Source: Variovorax sp. HW608
GTDB lineage: Bacteria; Pseudomonadota; Gammaproteobacteria; Burkholderiales; Burkholderiaceae_C
DNA length: 64,000 nucleotides
Direction: 5' to 3'
Assembly (NCBI RefSeq): GCF_900090195.1
Contig: NZ_LT607803.1
Coordinates: 4,924,229 to 4,988,228 of the forward strand
In this document: positions 7,758 through 14,894 of the stretch, piece after piece
How the letters are laid out: every line of letters begins with the position of its first letter
Numbering within the stretch: position 1 is the first letter of the stretch
Notes under the pieces: model-generated
Database searches by the model: none
What the model was told of the DNA's origin: nothing
What the model saw: the letters and a program-made list of their open reading frames with translations, nothing else
Made by a program: the position numbers and the translations under genes

Positions 7758-7773
7758 TGCAAGCGGCGTGCCA
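7758..7773 (-). promoter_or_regulatory. Sigma-54 (RpoN) promoter of the nrtABD operon
   Basis: The minus strand reads TGGCACG-CCGC-TTGCA, an exact match to the consensus TGGCACG-N4-TTGCW with the GG and GC elements correctly spaced. The predicted start is about 7747, giving a ~165-nt leader holding both hairpins and the attenuator. It implies control by a sigma-54 activator such as NtrC under nitrogen limitation, as known for Klebsiella nasF. Confidence 0.85.
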
Positions 7774-7883
7774 GCCGCTCGCGCGTTTTCGATGCTATGG
7801 AAAAGATAGCCCCAGAGCGTGACCGGCAGTGGGCTTCATGCCGAGAGGCCTCGCACGGAAACCTGTCACGAGCCGTTGTGCGC

Positions 7884-7900
7884 TGCACCAATCCGGAGCG
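7884..7900. promoter_or_regulatory. Possible NtrC-binding site upstream of the nrtA promoter
   Basis: TGCACCA-ATC-CGGAGCG has one perfect half and one partial half of the NtrC dyad (TGCACCA-N3-TGGTGCA). It lies about 137-153 bp upstream of the predicted start, a usual distance for NtrC enhancers. Only one half-site is good. Confidence 0.4.
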
Positions 7901-7908
7901 CCGGCGCC

Positions 7909-9177
7909 TCAGGGGGCCGCATTCCGAGGCAGCAGCTCGGCCATCGCGAGCACCGATTCGGCGACATCGATCAGCCGTCGGCCCTGGTTCATCGCGGTCT
8001 GGCGCAGCATCTTGTGCGCCTCCTGCTCGCTGATCCGGCGATGCGCCATCAAGAGCCCCTTGGCGCGCTCGACCACCTTGCGCTCGTTCAGCGCGGCGCG
8101 GACGGTTTCGAGCTCGTCGCTCATCGCCTGCAGGCGGTGCGACTGCTCCTGGACCATGTCGAGGATCGAGCGTTCGAGCTGCCGGCCGTAGGGGGCGGCG
8201 TCGCCGGCTGCTGGTTCCGCAAGACCATGGGACTCGAAGAACGCGGCGCCGGGCGGATCGCGCGCGTCCGCCAGCTGGTGCTGCAGCGCTTCGTGCGCCG
8301 CGAGTTCGTTGCGCACCTCGGCCATCTTCTGCCGGCAGACGCGCCGCAGGCGGTCGGCCAGCCGCTCCTCGACCGCCTGCATGGCGTCGATGCGCCGCGT
8401 GCAGCAGTCGAACCACAGCGGGCTCAGTTCGGGGTCGAGCGCGACGCCGGCCGGCGCCGCGCAGGCGATGCGGCGCAGGCGCTCGAGTTCGGCGATCTGT
8501 CCGGGGGGCTGGTTCGCGCGCCACAGCTCGGCGAGGGCGGCGTTCGAAAAGCTCACGAAGACCTTGAAGCAGCGCTCCTGCGAATCGATCAGGTGCAGCC
8601 ACTGCTGCTGCCGCGCGCCGTCGTTGCGGCCCGAGGCGAAGGCGGCGGCGCCGCAGGCGCGTTCCTGTCCCGCGAATTCCTTGCCCTGCATGAAGTTGAA
8701 GAGCGCCACCAGCACGCGGGAGATCTCGGGGTCGGTCGCGCCGTCGGCCGCCTCGAACACCACCGCCAGCAGGCCGGCGATGAGCTTGACGAAGGCAGCG
8801 GTCGATTCGGCCGCATCGATCTCCAGCGCGCCGATGCGGCGCCGCAGCTCCGGCAGCGTGCCGAGCCCGGGCAGCACCCAGGCGATGCGGCTGAACAGGC
8901 GCGCGCCGTTCCCGATGCGGTTCTGTGCGGCCAGTTGCTCGAAGCTCTCCAACACGGCGGCTTCCATGCGCTGGCTGGCCGCGATCTGTTCGCGGTGCTG
9001 TTCGGCGAACCGCTGGCCGCGGGAGACGAGGAGCACGTTGGAGATGCCGCGCTCGCGTTGAAGGGCGTGCACCAGCCGGCCGATCGTGCCCACCAGCTCG
9101 CTGGTGCGGGCCAGCTGCTCCAGCCCCTCGATCTCGCAGCGGAGGGCGGCGATCAGAAAATCGAGGCCTGATTTCAT
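7909..9177 (-). CDS. nasR: Nitrate-responsive NIT-ANTAR transcription antiterminator (NasR-type)
   Basis: A 422-residue cytoplasmic regulator. The N-terminal ~300 residues match the helical NIT (nitrate/nitrite-sensing) domain, including the recognisable [18 protein letters not shown] segment. The C-terminal ~65 residues are an ANTAR domain ([21 protein letters not shown]...). In Klebsiella NasR, nitrate binding to NIT lets ANTAR bind a two-hairpin leader RNA and prevent termination. The ATG at 9177 starts the conserved region; an upstream in-frame ATG at 9240 adds only a Pro-rich extension. It lies just upstream of nrtA on the same strand, whose leader has the expected hairpin and terminator. 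It is divergent from tsaD across 76 bp. Confidence 0.93.
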   Translation of the reverse strand: MKSGLDFLIAALRCEIEGLEQLARTSELVGTIGRLVHALQRERGISNVLLVSRGQRFAEQHREQIAASQRMEAAVLESFEQLAAQNRIGNGARLFSRIAWVLPGLGTLPELRRRIGALEIDAAESTAAFVKLIAGLLAVVFEAADGATDPEISRVLVALFNFMQGKEFAGQERACGAAAFASGRNDGARQQQWLHLIDSQERCFKVFVSFSNAALAELWRANQPPGQIAELERLRRIACAAPAGVALDPELSPLWFDCCTRRIDAMQAVEERLADRLRRVCRQKMAEVRNELAAHEALQHQLADARDPPGAAFFESHGLAEPAAGDAAPYGRQLERSILDMVQEQSHRLQAMSDELETVRAALNERKVVERAKGLLMAHRRISEQEAHKMLRQTAMNQGRRLIDVAESVLAMAELLPRNAAP

Positions 9178-9253
9178 CGGGGGTGCGGGTTCATCTCGAG
9201 GGACTTGCAGCAACAACCGTGCCCCGATTCCGGCCGCCACCTACACTCGCGGG

Positions 9254-10303
9254 ATGTTTGTATTGGGAATCGAGTCCTCCTGCGACGAAACCGGCGTGGC
9301 GCTGGTGGAAGCCGGCGAAAGCGGCCTGCCGCGGCTTGCGGCGCACGCCCTGCACAGCCAGATCGCGATGCACCAGGCTTATGGCGGCGTCGTGCCCGAG
9401 CTGGCGAGCCGTGACCACATCCGCCGCGTGCTGCCGCTGGCCGAATCCGTCTTTGCGCAGGCCGGGCAGCGGCTTTCCGACGTGGACGTGGTCGCCTACA
9501 CGCGCGGGCCGGGGCTTGCGGGTGCGCTGCTCGTCGGGGCCGGGGTGGCCTGTGCGCTGGGCGCCGCGCTCGGCAAGCCGGTGCTGGGCGTACACCATCT
9601 CGAAGGGCACCTGCTGTCGCCGTTCCTGAGCGCCGATCCACCCGAGTTTCCGTTCGTCGCCCTGCTGGTGTCCGGCGGCCACACGCAGCTCATGCGGGTC
9701 GATGGGGTCGGCCGTTACGAGCTGCTCGGCGAAACCATCGACGACGCGGCCGGCGAAGCCTTCGACAAGAGCGCCAAGCTGCTGGGGCTGCCCTATCCGG
9801 GCGGCCCGTGGCTGGCGAAGCTGGCGGAAGCGGGCGACGCCGCCGCCTTCAAGCTGCCGCGCCCGCTGTTGCACAGCGGCGATCTGGACTTTTCCTTCGC
9901 CGGCCTCAAGACGGCGGTGCTGACGCAGGCGCGCAAGCTCGGCGACGCGCTGGAGTCACGCAAGTCCGATCTCGCGGCCTCGACCCAGGCGGCGATCGTC
10001 GAGGTGTTGCTGAGGAAATCCCTCGCAGCGATCGAGCAGACCGGGCTGAACCGGCTGGTGGTCGCCGGCGGGGTGGGCGCGAACCGGTCGCTGCGCGAGC
10101 AACTCGACGCCGCCTGCGCCAGGCGCGGGGTGCGCGTGCACTATCCGGAACTGCACCTGTGCACCGACAACGGGGCCATGATCGCGATGGCCGCCGCGAT
10201 GCGTCTGCAGGCCGGCATCCAGCGCCCGACCGAGCGCTATGCCTTCGACGTCAAGCCGCGATGGCCACTGGCATCGCTGAGCGCCGAGCCGGAGCCCGCC
10301 TGA
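9254..10303 (+). CDS. tsaD: tRNA N6-adenosine threonylcarbamoyltransferase TsaD
   Basis: A 349-residue TsaD/Kae1/Gcp protein, full length for bacteria. It transfers the threonylcarbamoyl group from TC-AMP to A37 of ANN-decoding tRNAs, acting with TsaB and TsaE, which are not in this window. Visible motifs are the N-terminal [10 protein letters not shown], the metal-binding histidines in GVHHLEGHL, the VSGGHTQL phosphate loop and the C-terminal CTDNGAMIA. The ATG at 9254 directly precedes the invariant [11 protein letters not shown], so the start is certain. Its last 53 bases overlap the 3' end of the convergent hydrolase gene. Confidence 0.97.
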   Translation: MFVLGIESSCDETGVALVEAGESGLPRLAAHALHSQIAMHQAYGGVVPELASRDHIRRVLPLAESVFAQAGQRLSDVDVVAYTRGPGLAGALLVGAGVACALGAALGKPVLGVHHLEGHLLSPFLSADPPEFPFVALLVSGGHTQLMRVDGVGRYELLGETIDDAAGEAFDKSAKLLGLPYPGGPWLAKLAEAGDAAAFKLPRPLLHSGDLDFSFAGLKTAVLTQARKLGDALESRKSDLAASTQAAIVEVLLRKSLAAIEQTGLNRLVVAGGVGANRSLREQLDAACARRGVRVHYPELHLCTDNGAMIAMAAAMRLQAGIQRPTERYAFDVKPRWPLASLSAEPEPA

Positions 10304-11000
10304 CGGGCTTCCTGACCGCCGCCTTCGCCTTCAACGGCAGCGGCAGCACGTCGAGCATCTGCCGCCAGAGCTGGGACCACTGCGGCCAGTCGTGGCCGCC
10401 TTCCGTGGTGAACACGTGGCCGGCGGGAAGCGCGTCCGCCAGCAACTGATGGTTGGCCGCGAAGCGGTCGCCGAGGCCGTAGCCCAGGTAGAGCTCGGGG
10501 AGGACTGCGGCCCTTTCCGGCGCGGTGTACTGCCGCAGCCACGGCCAGAGCTTGCGGTCCACCTCCTGGTCCGGCGGCGGGCCTTCGGGCACCGTCCAGG
10601 TGCGCAGGCCGCCGGCCTTGTGGATCTCGGCAGCGACCGGGCGCCGGCCGAGGTACGGGGCCAGCGTCACGATGCCGTCGACCGTACCGGGCTTGGCGAG
10701 TTCGTGGATGAGGGCGCCGAAGCCCCCGATCGAGATGCCCACCAGCCAGAGCTTCCTGTAACCGGCCGCGCGCTGCGGCGCGATCACGTCTTCGTGCAGC
10801 CGTTCGACGAAGGTCTGGTCGTAGAAATAGGACACGTCGGCGTCGACGAGCAGGGCGTCGGCCGCGAAACCGCGCTCGTGCACGGCACCAATGAATCCCT
10901 CGCGTTCGAATTCTTCAGGCTTCAGGAATGCCCCCGGGAGGAACACCAGCAGGGTGTCGGAACGGGCATTGGCGTCTGCAAGCTTCAAATGCGTATTCAT
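10251..11000 (-). CDS. Alpha/beta hydrolase (esterase-like)
   Basis: A 249-residue alpha/beta-hydrolase. It has the oxyanion strand LLVFLPGAF, the nucleophile elbow GISIGGFGA (Ser in G-x-S-x-G), an acid candidate in the GLGDRFA segment and the late histidine in [10 protein letters not shown]. There is no signal peptide, so it should be cytosolic; the substrate is unknown. The start at 11000 was chosen because the coding pattern begins there; a longer frame to 11054 adds an Arg-rich extension. The last ~20 residues are basic and Ala/Arg-rich and are encoded antisense to the tsaD end. A large inverted repeat lies 87 bp upstream and may be its operator. Confidence 0.85.
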   Translation of the reverse strand: MNTHLKLADANARSDTLLVFLPGAFLKPEEFEREGFIGAVHERGFAADALLVDADVSYFYDQTFVERLHEDVIAPQRAAGYRKLWLVGISIGGFGALIHELAKPGTVDGIVTLAPYLGRRPVAAEIHKAGGLRTWTVPEGPPPDQEVDRKLWPWLRQYTAPERAAVLPELYLGYGLGDRFAANHQLLADALPAGHVFTTEGGHDWPQWSQLWRQMLDVLPLPLKAKAAVRKPVRRAPARRSAMPVAIAA

Positions 11001-11086
11001 AGTGCTCGTGCGAGTACCCCCGGCGCGCCGGCTGCCCTGGCAGTCCCGCCGCACCCCCGGGTACGGGTTGGTGCGAAAGCTTTGAA

Positions 11087-11113
11087 AAATACGTCACAGA
11101 ACGTGACGTATTT
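11087..11113. repeat. 11-bp perfect inverted repeat, probable operator
   Basis: AAATACGTCAC and GTGACGTATTT form a perfect inverted repeat around AGAAC. Outside it, GTGCGAAA (11071-11078) and TTTCGCAC (11111-11118) form a second, overlapping inverted repeat. The site lies upstream of the hydrolase start on the minus strand and downstream of the hsp20 terminator, so it is placed as an operator in the hydrolase promoter. I do not recognise the regulator family. Confidence 0.6.
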
Positions 11114-11141
11114 CGCACGGATTGTGAGTTAGAAACAAGAA

Positions 11142-11168
11142 GGGCCGGCAACCAAAAGTTACCGGCCC
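11142..11168 (-). terminator. Intrinsic terminator of the small heat-shock gene
   Basis: GGGCCGG and CCGGCCC pair around a short inner stem (one C-A mismatch, then three pairs) and loop. On the minus strand it is followed by TTCTTGTTTC. It sits 66 bp beyond the stop of the Hsp20 gene. Confidence 0.7.
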
Positions 11169-11234
11169 GTGTCTTGGGGGCTTTCTTGCGACTGCCCGGC
11201 ACGCGATTTGCCGGGAAACAGCGCGCTGATCCGA

Positions 11235-11609
11235 TCAGTTGATGGCGAGTTGCGCGACGTTGCTGACCGGCACCCGCTTGCCCAGCTTGAGGGTCAGGAC
11301 GCCGTTCTCGAGCTTGGCTTCGCTCGCCGCCGCGTCGATTTCCTGCGGCAGTTCGTACGCGGCCTTGATCTGGCGCTTGGCCTCGGCCTTGCTCTCGATG
11401 CGCACCACGGCGCCCTCGATGCCGATCGTCAGGTCCTCGCGCGCCAGGCCCGGGACGTCGAGCGTCAGCGTCCAGGTCTTCTCGTCCTGTTCGACGTTGA
11501 GCGAGCGTTGGGCGCCGCCAGTGAAGGCTTCGTTGAAGAAGCGTTCCACGCTGCGGTCGAACGAACGCGGGGCGAAGCGGGCGGTGCGGATGGCGGGTGC
11601 AAAAAACAT
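11235..11609 (-). CDS. Small heat-shock protein, Hsp20/alpha-crystallin family
   Basis: A 124-residue Hsp20-family chaperone. A short N-terminal arm (FFAPAIRTARFAPRSFDRSV) precedes the alpha-crystallin domain, recognisable from WTLTLDVPGLAREDLTI and the late LENGVLTLKLGKR. It binds unfolding proteins without ATP. The ATG at 11609 has AGGAG eight bases upstream; the longer frame is discarded because the added stretch is not Hsp20-like. It is divergent from the substrate-binding protein gene. A heat-shock-type promoter candidate lies upstream and an intrinsic terminator downstream, so it is probably monocistronic. Confidence 0.93.
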   Translation of the reverse strand: MFFAPAIRTARFAPRSFDRSVERFFNEAFTGGAQRSLNVEQDEKTWTLTLDVPGLAREDLTIGIEGAVVRIESKAEAKRQIKAAYELPQEIDAAASEAKLENGVLTLKLGKRVPVSNVAQLAIN

Positions 11610-11699
11610 GTGTGAACTCCTGGGCATGACGATGAGGACAAGAATGTGTGTCCCGTACACTGCGCGGCGTTTCAACAGGACAAGTGCCGCATGCCTCCA

Positions 11700-11728
11700 C
11701 ATCTAGGCATCGCGCGAAGCGTTTCAAG
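11700..11728 (-). promoter_or_regulatory. Candidate sigma-32 heat-shock promoter for hsp20
   Basis: On the minus strand CTTGAAA (11728-11722) matches the sigma-32 -35 element, and CCTAGATG lies 14 bases downstream as an imperfect -10 (consensus CCCCATNT). The downstream gene product supports the call; the -10 match is only partial. Confidence 0.4.
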
Positions 11729-11731
11729 AGA

Positions 11732-13012
11732 ATGGTTTCGAGCTTTATTTGGCGTCGCAGGGCCTTGAAATTCGCGGCTCTGGCGCTATGCGTGGGCGCC
11801 ATTGCACCGCTCCAGGCTGAGGACGCCAAGCCGATCCGGCTCGCATTGATCGAGAGCATGAGCGGCCCGTTCGCCAACACCGGCGAGGCCGTCTTCCGCA
11901 ACCTGCTGTGGGCCGTCGAGCGCGTCAATGCGCGCGGCGGCGTGAAGCAGCCGGGTGGTGCGCGCTACCTGCAACTCGACCGCTACGACAGCAAGGGGCA
12001 GAACGAAGAGGCGCTCTCCGCGCTGCGCGCCGCGATCGATGACGGCGCGCGCATCGTGCTGCAAGGCAATTCGTCGGCGACCGCCGCGGCGCTGATCGAT
12101 GCGATCGACAAGAACAACGAACGCGATCCGGCCAGGCGCGTGCTGTTCCTCAATTACTCGGCGGTCGATCCGATCCTCACCAACGAGCGCTGCAGCTTCT
12201 GGCACTTCCGCTTCGATGCGCACGCCGACATGCGCGTCGCGGCGCTCATGGAAATGATGAAGGACGACAAGTCGCTCAAGCGTGTCTATCTCATCGGACA
12301 GGACTACAGCTTCGGCCAGTCGGTGTTGCGCGAATCGAAGCGGCAGTTGGCCGAGCAGCGCCCGGACGTCTTGATCGTCGGCGAGGAGCTGCATCCGATG
12401 GGCCGCGTGAAGGACTTCGCGCCCTATGCGACCAAGATCCTCGCCAGCGGCGCGCAGGCGGTGATCACCGGCAACTGGGGCAACGACCTCACGCTGCTCG
12501 TCAAGGCGGCGCGCGAGGCGGGGTTCAACGGCAGCTTCTATACCTTCTACGGCAACGCGCTCGGCGCGCCGGCGGCGATCGGCGATGCCGGAATCGGCCG
12601 CGTGGTGGCGGTCGCGGACTGGCTGCCCAATGTGCAGACGCCGCAGTCGGAGGCCTTCTACCAGTCGTTCCGCGCGCGCTTCCCCAAGGCGTCGGAAGAC
12701 TACGTGCACATGCGCATGCAACTGCTCGTCGAGGCGCTCGCGCAGGCGATCGAGAAGGCCGGCAGCGTCGACACGGTGGCAGTCGCGCGTGCGCTCGAAA
12801 AGGCGGACGTCACGCTCGCCGGGCAGCGGGGCCGCATGCGTGCCGAGGATCACCAGTTCCAGCAGACGCTGGTGGTCGGCGTCATGGACAGGCAGGGCGC
12901 GCCCGGCGTGAAGTTCGACGTCGAAGGATCGGGCTACGGCTTCCGCGTGGTGAAGGTCATTCCCGCCGAGCGCGCGCAAATGCCCACGAGCTGCAAGATG
13001 CAGCGTCCCTGA
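11732..13012 (+). CDS. ABC transporter substrate-binding protein, type I periplasmic (Leu/Ile/Val-binding family)
   Basis: A 426-residue protein with a Sec signal (about MVSSFIWRRRALKFAALA... cut near AEDAKP) and a type I periplasmic-binding fold starting IRLALIESMSGPFANTGEA. Family members deliver amino acids or related compounds to ABC importers, or serve in sensing. The ATG at 11732 gives a normal signal peptide and has AAGAGA upstream; an upstream in-frame ATG at 11648 adds 28 basic residues. No permease or ATPase is adjacent. It is followed at 20 bp by an aminotransferase, so the ligand may be an amino acid. It is an orphan binding protein; the ligand cannot be told from sequence. Confidence 0.88.
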   Translation: MVSSFIWRRRALKFAALALCVGAIAPLQAEDAKPIRLALIESMSGPFANTGEAVFRNLLWAVERVNARGGVKQPGGARYLQLDRYDSKGQNEEALSALRAAIDDGARIVLQGNSSATAAALIDAIDKNNERDPARRVLFLNYSAVDPILTNERCSFWHFRFDAHADMRVAALMEMMKDDKSLKRVYLIGQDYSFGQSVLRESKRQLAEQRPDVLIVGEELHPMGRVKDFAPYATKILASGAQAVITGNWGNDLTLLVKAAREAGFNGSFYTFYGNALGAPAAIGDAGIGRVVAVADWLPNVQTPQSEAFYQSFRARFPKASEDYVHMRMQLLVEALAQAIEKAGSVDTVAVARALEKADVTLAGQRGRMRAEDHQFQQTLVVGVMDRQGAPGVKFDVEGSGYGFRVVKVIPAERAQMPTSCKMQRP

Positions 13013-13032
13013 ACTCCAAGAGAAAGAAGTCC

Positions 13033-14193
13033 ATGCGCGAAGCGATTCATAACCTCGAAGCCTCCAAGATCCGCGAAGTCGCCAATGCCGGGCTCGGCCG
13101 CTCTGACGTGCTCGCGTTCTGGTTCGGCGAAAGCGACGAAGTCACGCCGGACGTGATTCGCCAGGCCGCCATCGAGTCCCTCCAGCGCGGCGAGACCTTC
13201 TATGCCCACAACCTGGGCCTGCCCGAACTGCGCGAGGCGGTCGCGGCCTACATGAGCGGCCTGCATCCGAGGATCGATGCCTCGCGCATCGCGATCACCT
13301 CGGGCGGCGTCAGTGCGCTGATGCTCGCGGTGCAGGCGCTGGTCGATGCCGGCGACGAAGTCGTCGCGGTGACGCCGGTCTGGCCGAACCTGACCGCGCA
13401 GCCTGCGATCCTCGGCGCCGATGTGCGCTGCGTGTCCCTGGTGCCGCAGGGCGGGCAGTGGACGCTCGACATCGACGCCCTGCGGGCGGCGGTCACGCCG
13501 AAGACCAAGCTGCTGATCGTCAACGCGCCCAACAACCCGACCGGCTGGACGCTCACGCAGGGCGAGCAGCAGGCCATCCTCGACCATTGCCGCAAGACCG
13601 GCACCTGGATCCTTGCCGACGAGGTCTACGAGCGGCTCTACTACGAACCCACCCCCAACCGCTGCGCGCCGAGCTTCCTCGACGTGGCGGCGCCTGACGA
13701 CCGCCTGGTGGTGGCCCACAGTTTCTCCAAGAGCTTCCTGATGACCGGCTGGCGGCTCGGCTGGCTGGTGCTTCCGCCCGCGCTGATGGACGGCATGGGC
13801 AAGCTCATCGAGTTCAACACCTCCTGCGCGAGCGTGTTCACGCAGCGTGCCGGCATCGCTGCGCTGGCCCACACCGAGGAAATCACGCCCCGCATCGTCG
13901 CGCACCTGAAGTCCTGCCGGGACACGCTGGTGCCGTTGCTGGCCGAACTCCCCGGCGTCCAGGTCGCACCGGCGCGTGGCGGCATGTATGCCTTCTTCAA
14001 GCCGGGCGGCTTCGACGACTCGCTGGCGGTCGCCAAGCGCCTGGTCGCCGAAGCCGGCCTCGGCCTGGCCCCCGGCAACGCCTTCGCCCCCGAAGCCCAA
14101 GGCTGGCTGCGCTGGTGCTTTGCCTCCAAGGACAAGCAGCGCCTGATAGAAGGCGTCAATCGCCTCAAGCGTTGGCTGGCCGCGCAAAAGTAA
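13033..14193 (+). CDS. PLP-dependent aminotransferase, class I/II
   Basis: A 386-residue fold-type I aminotransferase. The Schiff-base lysine is Lys233 in AHSFSKSFLMTGWRLGW. Other hallmarks are the PLP-contact NAPNNPTGW, the aspartate/tyrosine in ILADEVYERLYY and the late arginine region. It transfers an amino group between an amino acid and a 2-oxo acid; the specific substrate is not clear. The ATG at 13033 is preceded by AGAGAAAGAAG. It follows the substrate-binding protein by 20 bp and is probably cotranscribed. GC-rich palindromes follow its stop. Confidence 0.9.
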   Translation: MREAIHNLEASKIREVANAGLGRSDVLAFWFGESDEVTPDVIRQAAIESLQRGETFYAHNLGLPELREAVAAYMSGLHPRIDASRIAITSGGVSALMLAVQALVDAGDEVVAVTPVWPNLTAQPAILGADVRCVSLVPQGGQWTLDIDALRAAVTPKTKLLIVNAPNNPTGWTLTQGEQQAILDHCRKTGTWILADEVYERLYYEPTPNRCAPSFLDVAAPDDRLVVAHSFSKSFLMTGWRLGWLVLPPALMDGMGKLIEFNTSCASVFTQRAGIAALAHTEEITPRIVAHLKSCRDTLVPLLAELPGVQVAPARGGMYAFFKPGGFDDSLAVAKRLVAEAGLGLAPGNAFAPEAQGWLRWCFASKDKQRLIEGVNRLKRWLAAQK

Positions 14194-14309
14194 GAGGCCG
14201 GCGGAGCCAGGCCCGTTGGTGAAACACCGCGGAACCGGCTTTGCCGGGCCGCTGGTGTTGCCCCCGGTAGGGGGTGGGCGGCTACACGAAGTGAGCAAGC
14301 CTGGGGGCG
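14194..14309. repeat. GC-rich palindromic intergenic element (Comamonadaceae-type)
   Basis: The non-coding stretch after the aminotransferase contains a long hairpin at 14223-14259. Its arms AACACC-GCGG-CCGGC and GCCGG-CCGC-GGTGTT are interrupted by only a few bases. A second palindrome with CCCCC/GGGGG follows at 14261-14274. Similar elements are, in my memory, dispersed between genes in Variovorax/Acidovorax-type genomes. It may act in 3'-end formation but has no U-tract. It ends immediately upstream of the rpsO -10 hexamer. Confidence 0.6.
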
Positions 14310-14312
14310 AGC

Positions 14313-14318
14313 TATAAT
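14313..14318 (+). promoter_or_regulatory. rpsO promoter -10 hexamer
   Basis: TATAAT at 14313-14318 is a perfect -10, about 88 bp before the rpsO start. No good -35 is seen at 17 bp spacing; the -35 region falls inside the flank of the palindromic element. Confidence 0.5.
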
Positions 14319-14405
14319 CAGTAGGCTTTGCATCCGCAAAAGCACACGATGCGTGCAGTTCCACCTCGCATCGCAAGTCAAACATCCCGGAACAGGAAAC
14401 GCCAA

Positions 14406-14672
14406 ATGATCGCAGCCTCCATCAAGGCCGAAGTTGTCAAGGACAACGCTCGCTCCGCCAACGACACCGGCAGCCCCGAAGTGCAAGTCGCACTGCTGAC
14501 CGCCCGCATCAACGAACTCACCCCGCACTTCAAGACGCACGCCAAGGACCACCATGGCCGTCGCGGCCTGCTGCGCCTGGTGAGCCGCCGCCGCAAGCTG
14601 CTGGACTACCTCAAGTCCAAGGACGCCGACCGTTACACCGCGCTGATCGCCAAGCTGGGTCTGCGCAAGTAA
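14406..14672 (+). CDS. rpsO: 30S ribosomal protein S15
   Basis: An 88-residue S15, the standard length. It is recognised by [36 protein letters not shown] and the C-terminal [10 protein letters not shown]. It binds 16S rRNA in the platform of the small subunit and is an early assembly protein. The ATG at 14406 has AGGAAA upstream; the frame stays open upstream but that sequence is leader. It precedes pnp, the classical rpsO-pnp order, with an intrinsic terminator between them. Confidence 0.98.
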   Translation: MIAASIKAEVVKDNARSANDTGSPEVQVALLTARINELTPHFKTHAKDHHGRRGLLRLVSRRRKLLDYLKSKDADRYTALIAKLGLRK

Positions 14673-14690
14673 AGCGATTCGCAATGAATG

Positions 14691-14726
14691 AACGCCTGGG
14701 TTAGTCCGCTAGCTCAGGCGTTTTTT
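14691..14726 (+). terminator. Intrinsic terminator after rpsO
   Basis: AACGCCTG pairs with CAGGCGTT, extended by a weaker GGTTAG/CTAGCT step, and is followed by TTTTTT. It ends the rpsO transcript, with some read-through to pnp possible. Confidence 0.9.
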
Positions 14727-14771
14727 ACTTCGCGAATCGATTCTGGAGTGCCGAACAGAGCGAAGCTGTGT

Positions 14772-14811
14772 CATTCCAACGAAGTTCGATTCATCGAGCT
14801 TCTCTGGAATG
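14772..14811 (+). promoter_or_regulatory. Long hairpin in the pnp leader (possible RNase III/PNPase autoregulation site)
   Basis: CATTCCA and TGGAATG close a long hairpin with inner GAAG/CTTC and CGAT/ATCG pairings separated by small symmetric loops. In E. coli a double-stranded pnp leader hairpin is cut by RNase III and then used for PNPase autocontrol; the position fits. A second stem (GCCCGG...CCGGGC, 14842-14870) sits just before the Shine-Dalgarno sequence. Confidence 0.5.
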
Positions 14812-14894
14812 GCATCGTGTTCTGACAAGCGCTCCGCCACCGCCCGGTCCCTGAACGCAGAGGGCCGGGCCGTCAACAAAATCAGGAGCTAAAC

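Noticed and set aside
7762..7779. AGCGGC-loop-GCCGCT hairpin with a six-base loop upstream of nrtA
   Set aside because: It overlaps the sigma-54 promoter and lies upstream of the predicted transcript start, so it would not be in the leader RNA. The loop also lacks A1 and G4.
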